A stretch of DNA of 64,000 nt from Sitta carolinensis (GCA_032173965.1 JAVUNC010000006.1:19276370-19340369), one strand, 5' to 3'; positions 50,901 through 54,789 are shown, counted from the stretch's first letter. Notes: generated by a model not told the origin, from the letters alone. Program-made: numbers and translations.

Positions 50901-51159
50901 GTGGGGCTGGGTGTGGTGGCTCCAGGTGTGGTGGCTCCAGGTGTGGTGGGGTGGGTGTGGTGGCTCCAGGTGTGGTGGCTCCAGGTGTGGTGGGGCAGGC
51001 GTGCTGGGCAGGGACTCACCTGTGGCCGGGGGTGGCCGGTGACCAGGCAGGTGAGCTCCAGGGTCTCTCCCTCGCGGATGGTGTAGACCCTCTCGGAGTA
51101 GCGCTCCTCCTCGATGTTGCAGGCCAGGCCCGAGTGCACGATCCGCACCGTGGGGGGGG
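57..51159 (-). CDS. MDGA2: MDGA2 (partial): five internal exons coding Ig1-Ig3
   Basis: Join of 51159-51020, 35971-35797, 21856-21660, 17867-17735 and 326-57: 915 nt, about 305 codons, no stop, consistent phases (1-0, 0-1, 1-0, 0-1, 1-1). The product has three tandem Ig domains, each with the Cys...Trp...Tyr-x-Cys core. MDGA proteins are GPI-anchored neuronal surface proteins whose N-terminal Ig domains bind neuroligins in cis and limit neurexin-neuroligin synapse formation; that role is family knowledge. Paralog choice rests on remembered vertebrate sequences. The window reads [30 protein letters not shown] and [14 protein letters not shown], which fit MDGA2; MDGA1 has different residues at these places. 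The signal peptide is absent and no exon for it was found between 51160 and 64000. The Ig4-6, FN3-like, MAM and GPI-signal exons lie left of the window. The exons are only 4-17 kb apart, compact for MDGA2. MDGA1 or a third bird paralog is the alternative. Confidence 0.85.
365..527 (-). mobile_element. CR1 LINE 3' fragment
   Basis: Antisense CR1 3' end: ATTCCATGGGCAGGGACACC, then the CTGTCCCAG...CAACCTGGCCTGGGACA and CAGCTGCTCTGGGAATTC blocks. It lies 40 bp upstream of the exon e acceptor and is cut at its 5' side by the GGAT array. Confidence 0.85.
528..992. repeat. (GGAT)n tetranucleotide array, about 465 bp
   Basis: Long run of GGAT units with interspersed GGATGAT and GGGAGCAGGGAT variants; the complement reads ATCC. 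It lies 200 bp upstream of the exon e acceptor. It opens spurious ORFs on both strands (MDGW and IHPS repeats). Confidence 0.97.
1567..1763. repeat. A/T-rich microsatellite, (ATAAAT)n and (AATATG)n
   Basis: TAATATTAATATTAATAG-type sequence grades into GAATAT and then a pure ATAAAT hexamer run at about 1700-1760. Confidence 0.95.
2275..2625 (-). mobile_element. CR1 fragment, divergent subfamily
   Basis: Antisense CR1 of the type ACAAGGATCATGGATCCAGC, CAATCCCACCCTGGGCAT, CTCTGGCAGCCTCGGGGC, ending in CCCCTCCAGGATGAACAA. The same subfamily recurs at 9268-9432. Confidence 0.75.
2849..3192. repeat. Minisatellite, about 28-bp TTGAACATTGAATATTGATT unit
   Basis: About 12 copies built from TTGAATG, TTGAACA and TTGAATATTGATTG blocks. 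It opens minus-strand ORFs made of FNIQ/FNVQ repeats that have no coding support. Confidence 0.93.
4278..4870 (-). mobile_element. CR1 LINE, about 590 bp, one of the longest in the window
   Basis: Starts at the 3' end (AATCATGGAATCCTGGAATG) and extends through CCCAGCTCTCCCAGCCTG and AGCTGGAGCAGCTCTGCAGG to GGGCAGAGGGGCAGAATTC. It is a useful reference for the other truncated copies. Confidence 0.9.
5761..5965. repeat. (TTA)n trinucleotide array
   Basis: About 68 units, imperfect (TTG, TTC and CTA variants). It gives poly-Leu, poly-Tyr and poly-Asn ORFs. A short second array of the same motif is at 45396-45447. Confidence 0.97.
6663..7430 (+). mobile_element. Three tandem copies of a 253-bp CR1 3' segment
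   Basis: GGAAACTCACCCTGGCCTGG starts near 6660 and 6912, with a third diverged start near 7165. Each unit contains GAGCAGGCTGCCCAGCACCT, CCAGTGGAAAGCATCCCTGC and CCCAAACCATTTCCAT, sense CR1 3' blocks. The first two units are almost identical; the third is more diverged. Confidence 0.85.
8065..8245 (-). mobile_element. CR1 3' fragment
   Basis: GGCAGGGACACCTCCCATCG and CCAGGGATCCAGGGGCAGCC, antisense, with an internal deletion. Confidence 0.8.
8828..8960 (-). mobile_element. CR1 3' fragment
   Basis: CATGGAATGGTTCCTTATGG then GTTTGGGTTGGAAGAGACCT. The 8-bp terminal motif is duplicated, consistent with a CR1 3' tail. Confidence 0.75.
9268..9432 (-). mobile_element. CR1 fragment, same subfamily as 2275-2625
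   Basis: CACAAGGATCATGGAATCCA, CAATCCCACCCTGGGCAGCC and CCCTCTGGGGGAAGAACC, antisense. Confidence 0.8.
9690..10419 (+). repeat. GC-rich duplicated segment, copy 1 of an inverted pair
   Basis: Reverse complement of 57429-58291. It consists of a 330-bp unique part (CCGTGCTGCTGAGCTCTCTG onward) followed by four degenerate copies of a 100-bp unit (10018-10395) with core GGCAGGGATAAATACCCATG. This copy has many small deletions relative to the other. Confidence 0.92.
10865..10930. promoter_or_regulatory. Candidate regulatory cluster: E-box and homeodomain cores
   Basis: GCCACGTGCTAATTAGTGGATTAGG packs an E-box (CACGTG), a homeodomain core (TAATTA) and an OTX-like GGATTA within about 25 bp of unique sequence. 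Inference only. Confidence 0.25.
11185..11540 (-). mobile_element. CR1 fragment feeding into a 30-bp array
   Basis: Antisense CR1: CCTGGGCAGCTGTGCCAGAG, AATTTTTCCAATATCCAACC, then CCTCTGCTCCAGGATGAGCC at the edge of the array. Confidence 0.8.
11541..11717. repeat. 30-bp minisatellite inside CR1 sequence
   Basis: Unit CTGCCCAGCTCCTCAGGGAT + TCTCCATTCC, exactly 30 bp, five copies plus a partial, nearly perfect. The same unit occurs at 27868-27955, 60776-61085 and 63742-63815. Confidence 0.96.
11945..12100 (+). mobile_element. CR1 3' fragment
   Basis: GGCTGTGGCTGCCCCTGGAT through AAGGTCCTTCCAGCCCAAAC to the 3' tail CATTCTGGGATTCCAT. Confidence 0.85.
12240..12640. promoter_or_regulatory. Candidate conserved non-coding element
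   Basis: 400 bp free of repeats in an otherwise repeat-dense intron, with many homeodomain-type cores (GGATTAAAAGTGAATTAAGC, GGATTAATGATCACC) and AATCATATTACAAG. Suggestive composition only. Confidence 0.25.
12985..13065 (-). mobile_element. Short CR1 3' fragment
   Basis: GGATCATGGAATGGTTTGGG then CCCTAAATCCCATCCCATTC. Only about 80 bp remain. Confidence 0.65.
13455..13889 (+). mobile_element. CR1 LINE, about 435 bp
   Basis: Sense copy from GTGATCCAGAGGAATCCACG through GGGAGAGCTGGGAATGTTCC and GGAATTCCCAGAGCAGCTGT to the tail ACCATTCCACGATTCCA. Confidence 0.9.
14357..14760. repeat. 40-bp GC-rich minisatellite, ten copies
   Basis: Unit CCCCTTCCCGCAGGATCCCT + GTCCCGGCACAGCCCCTCTG, period 39-41 bp, copies nearly identical. 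Each unit carries two CpG sites. Indels of one base shift frames, which argues against coding. Confidence 0.96.
16780..17297 (+). mobile_element. CR1 LINE, about 515 bp with internal duplication
   Basis: Sense copy ending AAGCATTCCAGGATTGCC. The block around GGAAGGAATTCCTGGCTG occurs twice (16995-17030 and 17085-17110). It lies 440 bp past the exon d donor. Confidence 0.88.
17735..17867 (-). CDS. MDGA2: MDGA2 exon d: second half of Ig2
   Basis: 133 nt, phase 0 start after CTGTTTTTCCAG and phase 1 end at ACTG|GTGAGT. It encodes 44 residues, [10 protein letters not shown] to FRLSNKT, with the second Ig2 cysteine in [10 protein letters not shown]. Two N-glycosylation sequons are present, NYS and NKT. 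An extra cysteine (VRNVCSIPD) is present and is typical of MDGA Ig2. The last G joins CA of exon e to code Ala in NKTASPS. Exons c and d together are 330 nt and phase symmetric, so Ig2 could be skipped without a frameshift. Confidence 0.94.
19335..19840 (+). mobile_element. CR1 LINE, about 505 bp
   Basis: Sense copy from GGATTCTGCCCCTCTGCCCA through CTCCAGCTCTGTGACAGAGC to CAAAGCATTCCAGGATTTTG. Confidence 0.9.
20040..20690. promoter_or_regulatory. Candidate conserved non-coding block
   Basis: 650 bp of unique AT-rich sequence with repeated TTAATTA and TTAATAA cores (for example AACTAATTAAGCAGAAG and TTTATTCATTAATTAAACC). No repeat signature. Inference from composition. Confidence 0.25.
21115..21320 (-). 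mobile_element. CR1 fragment (AAGGTTGGAAAAG subfamily)
   Basis: GGAATCGTGGAATTTTTAAG, GATCATCAACTCCAACC, GATGGAGACTCCACCACTCT and AAAGAAATTTTTCCTC, antisense. Confidence 0.85.
21660..21856 (-). CDS. MDGA2: MDGA2 exon c: first half of Ig2
   Basis: 197 nt, phase 1 start after a strong acceptor (TTTTTTTCCCTCAG) and phase 0 end at CCCAG|GTAGGC. It encodes [10 protein letters not shown] through IYEPFFTQ, 65 full residues plus the split Tyr. It holds the first Ig2 cysteine ([12 protein letters not shown]) and the core Trp (YSWRRGQEV). The GTAGGC donor is the weakest of the five. Two forms of CpG-rich sequence flank it: 21540-21610, and the exon itself, which is GC-rich at third positions. The substitution YYEKTVF is conservative relative to the remembered mammalian sequence. 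No tandem array is near this exon, unlike exons a, b and e. Confidence 0.94.
22488..22755. repeat. Interspersed non-CR1 unit, copy 1
   Basis: AGGAATAAAAATACAATAGC through AAATGACCAC, 90-95% identical by eye to 25055-25325. Both copies end in the CR1 block CCTGCCAGCCAGGAT. Confidence 0.88.
22722..22990 (-). mobile_element. CR1 fragment lacking its 3' end
   Basis: Starts at CCCTGCCAGCCAGGATTTCC, continues through CCCAGCTCTCCCAGCCTGGC to CATGTTTTTCTTGTGCTGGA. The 3' part is replaced by the unit at 22488. It lies 870 bp upstream of the exon c acceptor. Confidence 0.85.
23290..23470 (-). mobile_element. CR1 fragment (AGGTTGGAAAAG subfamily)
   Basis: ATCCTGGAATTGTTGAGGTT, CCAACCACCACCATGTTCAC and CCTGAGCAGCCTCTTCCAAA, antisense. 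Confidence 0.8.
24330..24860 (+). mobile_element. CR1 LINE, different subfamily, about 530 bp
   Basis: Sense copy with GAGGCCACCAAGGTGCCTGG, CTGGACACAGCCCTGAGGAA and GCAGGGGGTGGGACAGGAGT before a degraded tail. The central part (24480-24650) is duplicated within itself (TTTCTGTCTTCAA occurs twice). Confidence 0.7.
24925..25325 (-). mobile_element. CR1 fragment split by the 25055 unit
   Basis: CR1 3' end at 24925-25050 (GGCAGGGACACCTCCCACTA) resumes at 25285 (CCTGCCAGCCAGGAATTCC) after 230 bp of unrelated sequence. Confidence 0.8.
25055..25325. repeat. Interspersed non-CR1 unit, copy 2
   Basis: Direct repeat of 22488-22755, offset about 2567 bp. It differs by small indels in the T-run and a few substitutions. 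Confidence 0.88.
25388..25655 (-). mobile_element. CR1 3' fragment
   Basis: CCAATGGTTTTGGTGGGGAG through CCAGGGATCCAGGGGCAGCC to TCAAAGCCATTCCCTGTGTG. Confidence 0.85.
26295..26455 (+). mobile_element. CR1 3' fragment
   Basis: GATCCCTGGAAATATCCAAG, GGAGGTGTCCCTGCCCATGG, tail CCAAACCATTCCAGGTTC. Confidence 0.85.
27478..27960 (-). mobile_element. CR1 fragment with a 3-copy 30-bp array
   Basis: AAACATGGAATCATTGAGGC through CCCTTCCCATGGGGAATTCC and a 120-bp non-CR1 stretch (27700-27820) to the 30-bp units at 27868-27955. 27535-27900 is nearly identical to 60468-60810. Confidence 0.8.
27978..28155 (-). mobile_element. CR1 3' fragment
   Basis: CACAGAATTCCAGAATGGTT, CCATGGGCAGGGACACTTTC and CCTGGGACACTTCCAGGGAT, antisense. 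Confidence 0.85.
28985..29468 (+). mobile_element. CR1 LINE, about 485 bp
   Basis: Sense copy from GCCCTGGGCTGATCCCTCAG through GGGAGAGCTGGGAATGTTCC to CACCCAACCCATTCCAGGAT. Confidence 0.9.
29500..29690 (+). repeat. CR1-linked chimeric module, copy 1
   Basis: CR1 stub GGGAATTGGGAATTCCTGGC joined to a 165-bp non-CR1 module (ACAAAGCCAGGAGAGCATCC to AATGAAATCAATCCCTGAA). Copies with the same junction are at 31740-31925 and, inverted, 45915-46110. Confidence 0.88.
29695..29890. repeat. A/T-rich low-complexity sequence
   Basis: TAAAATAAAG and AAATAAAAT repeats with runs of A; no unit longer than about 10 bp. Confidence 0.9.
30380..30957. repeat. 40-bp minisatellite, about 14 copies
   Basis: Unit ACCAAAAATAATGGGGAATA + AATGAGATTTTTGAGCACCC, moderately diverged with small deletions. 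Confidence 0.94.
31044..31068. repeat. Poly-A run
   Basis: About 23 A residues after CATTTA; no retrotransposon body adjoins it. Confidence 0.9.
31130..31235. promoter_or_regulatory. Candidate regulatory block
   Basis: Unique sequence with SOX-like ATTGTT, two TAATTA cores and CAGTAATTATTGG within about 100 bp. Inference only. Confidence 0.2.
31590..32310 (+). mobile_element. CR1 / module / CR1 composite
   Basis: CR1 part 31590-31760, module copy 2 (31762-31925), then a second CR1 (31960-32310, tail AAGCATTCCAGGATTCCATG). The whole block is present in inverted form at 45530-46355. Confidence 0.88.
33262..33425 (+). mobile_element. CR1 3' fragment
   Basis: GGAATTCCCAGAGAAGCTGT, GTCCCAGGCCAGGCTGGACA, tail GATCATTCCAGGATTTTAT. 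Confidence 0.85.
34318..34446. repeat. Short minisatellite, 15-20 bp ACCAGGATGGATTCA unit
   Basis: Seven irregular copies with GATTTAACC, GACTTAACC and GATTCGCC variants. Confidence 0.88.
34765..35132 (+). mobile_element. Two CR1 fragments in series
   Basis: A 3' fragment (34765-34982, tail CCAAACCATCCCAGGATTCT) followed by an internal fragment (35012-35132, GGGAGAGCTGGGAATGTTCC) that stops where the next array begins. Confidence 0.85.
35134..35662. repeat. 27-29 bp minisatellite, about 19 copies, next to exon b donor
   Basis: Unit CAATCCCAATCCTTCACATT + TTTCATCA. It ends about 130 bp beyond the exon b donor. In the MDGA2 transcript it reads AAAAATGTGAAGGATTGGG repeats. Confidence 0.95.
35797..35971 (-). 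CDS. MDGA2: MDGA2 exon b: second half of Ig1
   Basis: 175 nt, phase 0 start after GCTTGCTCAG and phase 1 end at TACT|GTGAGT. It encodes 58 residues opening with [10 protein letters not shown] (the Ig core Trp) and closing with [12 protein letters not shown]. It carries the second Ig1 cysteine in [10 protein letters not shown] and an N-glycosylation sequon, NET, in SSVFNETLR. The last base T joins AT of exon c to make the second Tyr of VYYLDDP. In MDGA structures Ig1 and Ig2 pack closely and make the main neuroligin contact. The acceptor tract is poor in pyrimidines because a 55-bp tandem array runs to within about 30 bp of it. A second, CACATTTTT-type array lies about 130 bp beyond the donor. 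Confidence 0.94.
36000..36850. repeat. About 55-bp minisatellite abutting the exon b acceptor, about 15 copies
   Basis: Unit GTCTGGAAAATGGGCAGAGT + CTAAAACTTGGTGCCAAAATCC + AGGATAATTTAG. On the transcript strand units read CCATTTTCCAGACC, an acceptor-like pyrimidine-AG core. It begins about 30 bp upstream of exon b. Confidence 0.95.
36970..37085 (-). mobile_element. CR1 3' fragment
   Basis: CATGGAATCCAGGAATGGTT, GGTTTGGGTTGGGAGGAG and GTTGCTCCAAGCCTTGAACA. Confidence 0.8.
37190..37587. mobile_element. Two CR1 fragments in opposite orientation (fold-back)
   Basis: 37190-37275 is an antisense CR1 3' end (AGAATCATGGAATGGTTTGG). 37280-37587 is a sense CR1 that ends in its own 3' end (GCCATTCCAGGATTCCATGG). 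The two 3' ends face outward. Confidence 0.85.
37447..37940 (+). repeat. Duplicated 495-bp segment, copy 1
   Basis: Direct repeat of 49597-50096, offset about 12.15 kb, about 98% identical by eye over the last 390 bp. It contains a CR1 3' end, unique sequence, and an antisense CR1 (37770-37945). Confidence 0.94.
39228..39835 (-). mobile_element. Tandem duplicate CR1 fragments
   Basis: 39228-39533 and 39548-39835 share CCAAGGCCAGCACTGCCCCG, GGATTCCAACCCCTCCAGGA and CCCAAATATCCAATCTACAC. A third copy is at 60205-60480. The shared 200-bp core is close to identical. Confidence 0.9.
39836..40542. repeat. 24-bp minisatellite, about 28 copies
   Basis: Unit CCAGTGATCCAAACCCTAAA + TCTC with shorter CAAAGATCCAAACC variants. 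Confidence 0.95.
41850..42780 (+). repeat. CR1 3'-end-derived satellite, 24-bp unit with higher-order structure
   Basis: Unit CCCAACCCAAACCATTCCAG + GATT, about 30 copies, interrupted every 170-180 bp by TGTAGAAGTTGAAGGCTCTT and CACAACACCTGAAGGCTTTT spacers. The unit equals the last 20-odd bases of sense CR1 elsewhere in the window. Confidence 0.93.
42905..43035. promoter_or_regulatory. Candidate homeodomain-rich enhancer core
   Basis: Unique block between two satellites with ACCTAATTAGCATAATTG, ATGTAATTAGCGTTCATATG and ATGTAATTAGCGCTAATTAC: five TAATTA-type sites, one palindromic pair. Function inferred. Confidence 0.4.
43265..44350. repeat. Purine-rich 77-85 bp tandem array, about 13 copies
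   Basis: Unit contains ATAAGGAGGAAAATTCAGGG, GGACCAAGAAAAGCAAGATT and TTTGTGGGAAAAAAATTAA. The plus strand is almost all purine and T; the transcript strand is pyrimidine-rich. Confidence 0.93.
44640..45110. repeat. A/T-rich low-complexity region
   Basis: ATATAATATATC and TATTTAAATA runs, AT above 90% at 44870-45060. Confidence 0.92.
45396..45447. repeat. Short (TTA)n array
   Basis: About 17 units with ACTACC interruptions. Confidence 0.93.
45530..46355 (-). mobile_element. CR1 / module / CR1 composite, inverted copy of 31590-32310
   Basis: CR1 45530-45915, module copy 3 (45920-46090), CR1 46090-46355. It shares both CR1-module junctions with the 31.6 kb copy. Confidence 0.88.
47851..47865. 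repeat. Poly-C run (15) after a C-rich tract
   Basis: ACCCCCACCCCCTT then C15. The complement is a strong G-quadruplex candidate on the transcribed-sense strand of MDGA2. Confidence 0.9.
48255..48722 (+). mobile_element. CR1 fragments in series
   Basis: 48255-48515 (tail CATTCCCGGATTCAATTCCA) and 48625-48722 (GTTGTCCCTGTCCATGGCAG). 48297-48625 as a whole is about 80-85% similar to 55297-55595. Confidence 0.82.
49488..50096. repeat. Duplicated segment, copy 2, with CR1 pieces
   Basis: Antisense CR1 49488-49590, sense CR1 end 49592-49738, antisense CR1 49920-50095. 49597-50096 is the direct duplicate of 37447-37940. Confidence 0.92.
50358..51003. repeat. 15-bp minisatellite next to the exon a donor, about 43 copies
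   Basis: Unit GGTGTGGTGG plus five variable bases (CTCCA, GTGCA or GAATG). It starts about 20 bp past the donor. Period 15 keeps all frames open on both strands, giving long spurious ORFs. Confidence 0.97.
51020..51159 (-). CDS. MDGA2: MDGA2 exon a: N-terminal linker and first half of Ig1
   Basis: 140 nt. It starts with two bases of a split codon (phase 1) after acceptor TTTCTCTGCTGGCCTTGCAG and ends in phase 0 at donor CAG|GTGAGT. It encodes 46 full residues, from [10 protein letters not shown] through the A-B strands ([15 protein letters not shown]) to GHPRPQ. The first Ig1 cysteine is in LTC; a second cysteine lies in the linker (LACNIEE). The split codon fits a preceding exon ending in G, giving Ala as in the family's VYAPP motif. 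Both flanks are tandem repeats: a 15-bp minisatellite starts about 20 bp past the donor, and a 185-200 bp array carrying copies of this acceptor lies just upstream. The acceptor is weak for its class, with two G-containing interruptions of the pyrimidine tract. Confidence 0.93.
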
Positions 51160-52085
51160 CTGCAAGGCCAGCAGAGAAACGGGGTCAGAACCACAAGGAT
51201 CGCGGGATTACGGGATGTTCCAAGCTGGAAGAATCCCACAGGGATCAAATCCAGCTCTTAAGGAAATCAAATGTGACCTTGGCATTCTCAGCTCTGTGAT
51301 CCAACCAACCAAGCCCACCCCAAACAACCCCACTCCTGGAGCTGGCCATGAGCTGGGGGTCTGCAAGGCCAGCAGAGAAACGGGATGAGAACCACATGGA
51401 TCATGGATTTAATTATTGGATGTTCTGGGTAGCAAAAATCCACAAGGATCAAGCCCAGTTCTTTAGGAATTTAAATGTGACCTTGGCATTCTCTCCATGA
51501 TCGAACCAACCAAGCCCCACCCCTGGGGCTGGCCATGAGCTGGGGGAGCTGCGAGGTCAGCAGAGAAATGGGATGAGAACCACACGGATCATCAAATTAT
51601 GGGATGTTCCAAGTTGGAAGAATCCCACAGGGATCAAGTCTAGCTCTTAAGGGAATCATCTTGGCATTCTCAGCTCCATGGCCCAACCAACAAAGCCCAT
51701 CCCAGACCACTTCACCCATGGGGAGCTGTGGGGGTCTGCAAGGCCAGCAGAGAAATGGAACGAGAATCACGTGGATCGTGGGATTATTGGATGTTCTGGG
51801 TTGGGAAAAATCCTCAAGTCCAGCTGTTATGGGAATCAAAAGCAACCTTGGAATTCTCAGCTCCATGACCCAACCAAACGAGCCCACACCAAACAACCCC
51901 ACTCCTGTGGCTGGCCACGAGTTGGGCCAGCAGAGAAACAGGATGAGAATCACGTGGATCACGGAATTACGGAATGCTCCAAGTTAGAAGAATCCCACAG
52001 GGATCAAATCCTGCTCTTAAGGGAATCAAACGCGACCTTGGCATTCTCAGCTCCAAGCCCATCCCAGGCCACCCCAGCCCTGGAA
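51160..52085 (-). repeat. Tandem array of a 185-200 bp unit: SINE plus exon a acceptor region
   Basis: Five units. Each has a tRNA-Ile-derived head, a CR1-like tail and, in four of five, the acceptor sequence CTGCAAGGCCAGCAGAGAAA (plus strand) at 51160, 51361, 51549 (two changes) and 51736. The fifth keeps only GGCCAGCAGAGAAA at 51926. Confidence 0.93.
51205..52075 (-). mobile_element. tRNA-Ile-headed SINE with CR1 tail (TguSINE1-like), five tandem copies
   Basis: On the minus strand each copy reads GGCTTGGTTGGTTGGATCA, GAGCTGAGAATGCCAAGGTC, a T-arm-like GTTTGATTCCC, then a CR1-type tail GAGCTGGATTTGATCCCTGT ... TTGGAACATTCCGTAATTCC. The order matches tRNA-Ile (TTGGTTAGAGC, GCTAATAACGCCAAGGTC, GGTTCGATCCC) fused to CR1. 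Copies near 51205-51330, 51395-51520, 51595-51710, 51775-51880 and 51955-52075. Confidence 0.8.
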
Positions 52086-52224
52086 CCAGCACTGAGCATC
52101 TCCCCCATGCAGACACTCTTTGTTTACTCAGCACCACAAGAGATTTCCATGGTTTTTATTAATCCCTGGCAATCCCCTGAGCAAAACCTTCGGCACGCCC
52201 CTGCTCGCGTTCCAATTCTTCCGT

Positions 52225-52325
52225 TTCCATTTCCAAAGCGAACTCGGCATTATTGTTTTTATTCTATCTCTTCCTAAATGCATTATCACGCTCGTTATGC
52301 AAATGAAAAGACTTAATTAAAGCAG
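52225..52325. promoter_or_regulatory. Candidate POU/homeodomain site cluster
   Basis: TTATGCAAATGAAAAGACTTAATTAAAG has a perfect octamer ATGCAAAT next to TTAATTAA, in unique sequence just upstream of the SINE array. Confidence 0.3.
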
Positions 52326-53177
52326 GAAAATTAAGCAGGAGAAACAATGGCACTGATGCCGCTGCTCCCTTTCCAAATCCTGTTGCTGTCAGCGGGATCA
52401 GGATTTGGAGCAGGAGTTAAGTTCAGGCGGAACCTCGCTTTAATTTCCTTGTTGGTACAACCTGTGCTACAGGAATTACTCAGCTTTACACGTTGTAAGT
52501 GTAAGGAAACCACGATATTCCTGTTATTACACCTGCATAAATCCCAGCTCCACTTCCACAAGTCTCCAAAGCACATTCCCAGCTCCAGGATTTCGCTTCT
52601 GAACCGTAAAATCCGCAGCTATGACAATTTCCAGGGAGTGGATCGATAGGAAAAGGAAACTGATTTACAGACCCAAATAAAATCACAGAAACTAAAGAGC
52701 ACGAAGGATAAAATGGAATTCAGAGGGATTTAAACACCTGGAATTCCATGCTTTCTGTCCATCAATGTGATGCCATTGAGCTCCCAGCCCCATTCCCCAG
52801 GGAAGAGCCTCAAAACTTCTCCTGAGCCGCTTGCAAGAGCTGGATCCCCTCCCCAGGGCTGCTTTGCCAGCTCTCCGTGCTGCACCAATCCGGCCTCTCT
52901 GAGCACTCTGCAATTCCTCTGCCGAGATCCACCCGGAATTCCCGGGATGCAGGGCCCAGCATCCCTTCAGACCCCCCCTCCATGGCATTCCTGGTCCAGC
53001 CCACACACTGCTCCCCATGGACACAGCCCAGTGTGGGATCCTGATCCAAAGGCCTGGCATCGATCCAAACCTGCCAGGAATTCCAGTTCCTGGGCCTGGT
53101 TCTCCACAGCCTGGGGAAAATGAGGCTCAGAGGCAGAAGAGGCAGAGGAGGAGCAGGGAATGGATGTTTTCTCCATG

Positions 53178-53400
53178 GAAACATGGAATGGTTTGGGCTG
53201 GAAGGACCTCAGATCCCAGCTCATTCCAACCCAGCACACTCCACCACCCCTGGGTGCTCCAAGCCCCATCCAAACTCAGCCTTGGGCGCTGCCAGGGATC
53301 CAGGGGCAGCCACAGCTGCCCTGGGAATTCCAGCCCAGCCCCTTCCAGCCAGGAATTCCTTCCCAATATCCCATCCAACCCAACACTCAGTTTGAAGCCA
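53178..53400 (-). mobile_element. CR1 3' fragment
   Basis: AACATGGAATGGTTTGGGCT, CCAGGGATCCAGGGGCAGCC and AGGAATTCCTTCCCAATATC. Confidence 0.87.
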
Positions 53401-53589
53401 TCATTCCAGCAAAGCCTCCAGCAAGCTCGGCTCTTCCAGCCACCACATCCTGAGTTCCAAAGCCCCAAGAACTTTCCCTCTTTGCTTTCCCAGAAGGTTT
53501 AACAGGGACCAGCACATCCCTGCTCCAGGTAATTTAATGAGCCAAAAGTGCTCCCAATTATTCCAAGTCCAATGCAATGATGGAATAAA

Positions 53590-53700
53590 GTTGCTTGGAA
53601 CAACCTGGGGTAGTGGAAGGTGTCCCAGCCCACGGCAGGAGTGGAGCTGGGTTCAAAATCCCTTCCACTCCAAACCTTTCTGGGATTCCATGATTCCCTT
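53590..53700 (+). mobile_element. CR1 3' fragment
   Basis: GGTAGTGGAAGGTGTCCCAG to CCAAACCTTTCTGGGATTCC. Confidence 0.8.
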
Positions 53701-54789
53701 GTCCCACAGATGCAGGTGGCTCTTCCCAGGAAGCTCCTGGAAGGCCAGGAATGTCCTTGCTCAGGAATCAGGGCCATGTATCACACTCTGACCTGGAAAG
53801 AATCTCTTAATTCCTGATTCTGATTGTTTTTCATTTAGTTAGCAGCACTAACACTCGGTGTACTGATTTTCCCCTGGAATTCCTAGGAATACTGATCCCC
53901 ACACTCCTCAGGAGTTCCACATCCCAAGGACATGGGACGTGCTCTTTGTTCTGCCACGCCCAGGGCTCTGAGTCACCACTGGGACTTCCATCATCTCCCA
54001 CAACACAACTTCCCAAACACGGGAATGCTGAGGCGGAGCCACGGAGCAGAAAGGTGAACGAGGGTTCAGCACGGCTCATCAAACCTGGGATCAAATCAGA
54101 GCAGTCACCAACATTATCCCAACAGCCTCTTGAACCCACAGCCCATTAATATTCCATTTCTATTCGTGTTAAGTTCGTTTAACTCCGACTCACAGCTGAA
54201 GTGTCCTTCATTTTAGTGGCTGTGCCACTCTCCCGAATCCATTAAATTCGGGAAGGAACAGGAAAGGAAAAATGCCCCCCTGGGTGTTGTTATCTCCGAG
54301 GAAAACACTGCTTTAAGAGAGATCAAACATATCAAGGGAAATAACAAAGTTTTTTTTTGGTTTAAGTGAAAAATCTTATGGTTCAGGAGACATCCCATAA
54401 TTATGAAATGTCACCTCCCTCCTTCCTGCAGGAATATTCATTCCAGCTCCTTCTGAAGGCTGCCTCCAGGGATTTCATCCATTAAAATAATATCAACTTA
54501 GCATTGATTTTGTTCGTGACATTTCAGGAGGATTTGGCTGGAGGTTCCACACGGAAAACGCTGCGTGGATCCTTCCCAGCTCCCTTCCCAGCAAGGCATG
54601 ACCTGGAGCAAGGAAAGGTTGTCCAAGGAAAAGGTAAAACAACAAATCCCAGCACAACCCCCTCATCCTGCTGCAAGAATTGTGTGATCCCACAAAATTC
54701 CCTCTTTCCAGGAAAAATGGGAAGTTTCTTCTTTCCGTGTCTCCTCATAAACATCGTCCTTGGCTGCTCTTTTCCACCAGTTCCAAGTT

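Larger units (their letters stand above)
35972..51019 (-). other. MDGA2 intron B (15.0 kb)
   Basis: Phase 0 intron splitting Ig1. Tandem arrays touch both ends (36000-36850 and 50358-51003), and more arrays occupy 39.83-40.54, 41.85-42.78 and 43.27-44.35 kb. Stretches with nothing recognised: 37950-39225, 40545-41245, 41250-41850, 46360-47540 and 48730-49480. 46.3-49.4 kb is relatively rich in CpG. Confidence 0.88.

Noticed and set aside
57..51159. MDGA1 as the identity of the gene
   Set aside because: Remembered MDGA1 sequence differs at several exon positions (for example in the Ig2 start and Ig3). Short introns leave a small doubt, which is stated above.
50123..51388. Thr/Pro/His-rich and Gly/Val-rich ORFs of 238-341 codons
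   Set aside because: The 15-bp period keeps every frame open. Only the 46 codons of exon a in the minus frame are real.
51205..52075. Functional tRNA-Ile genes
   Set aside because: Heads are shortened and mutated in the anticodon stem, and are fused to a CR1 tail; they are SINE copies.
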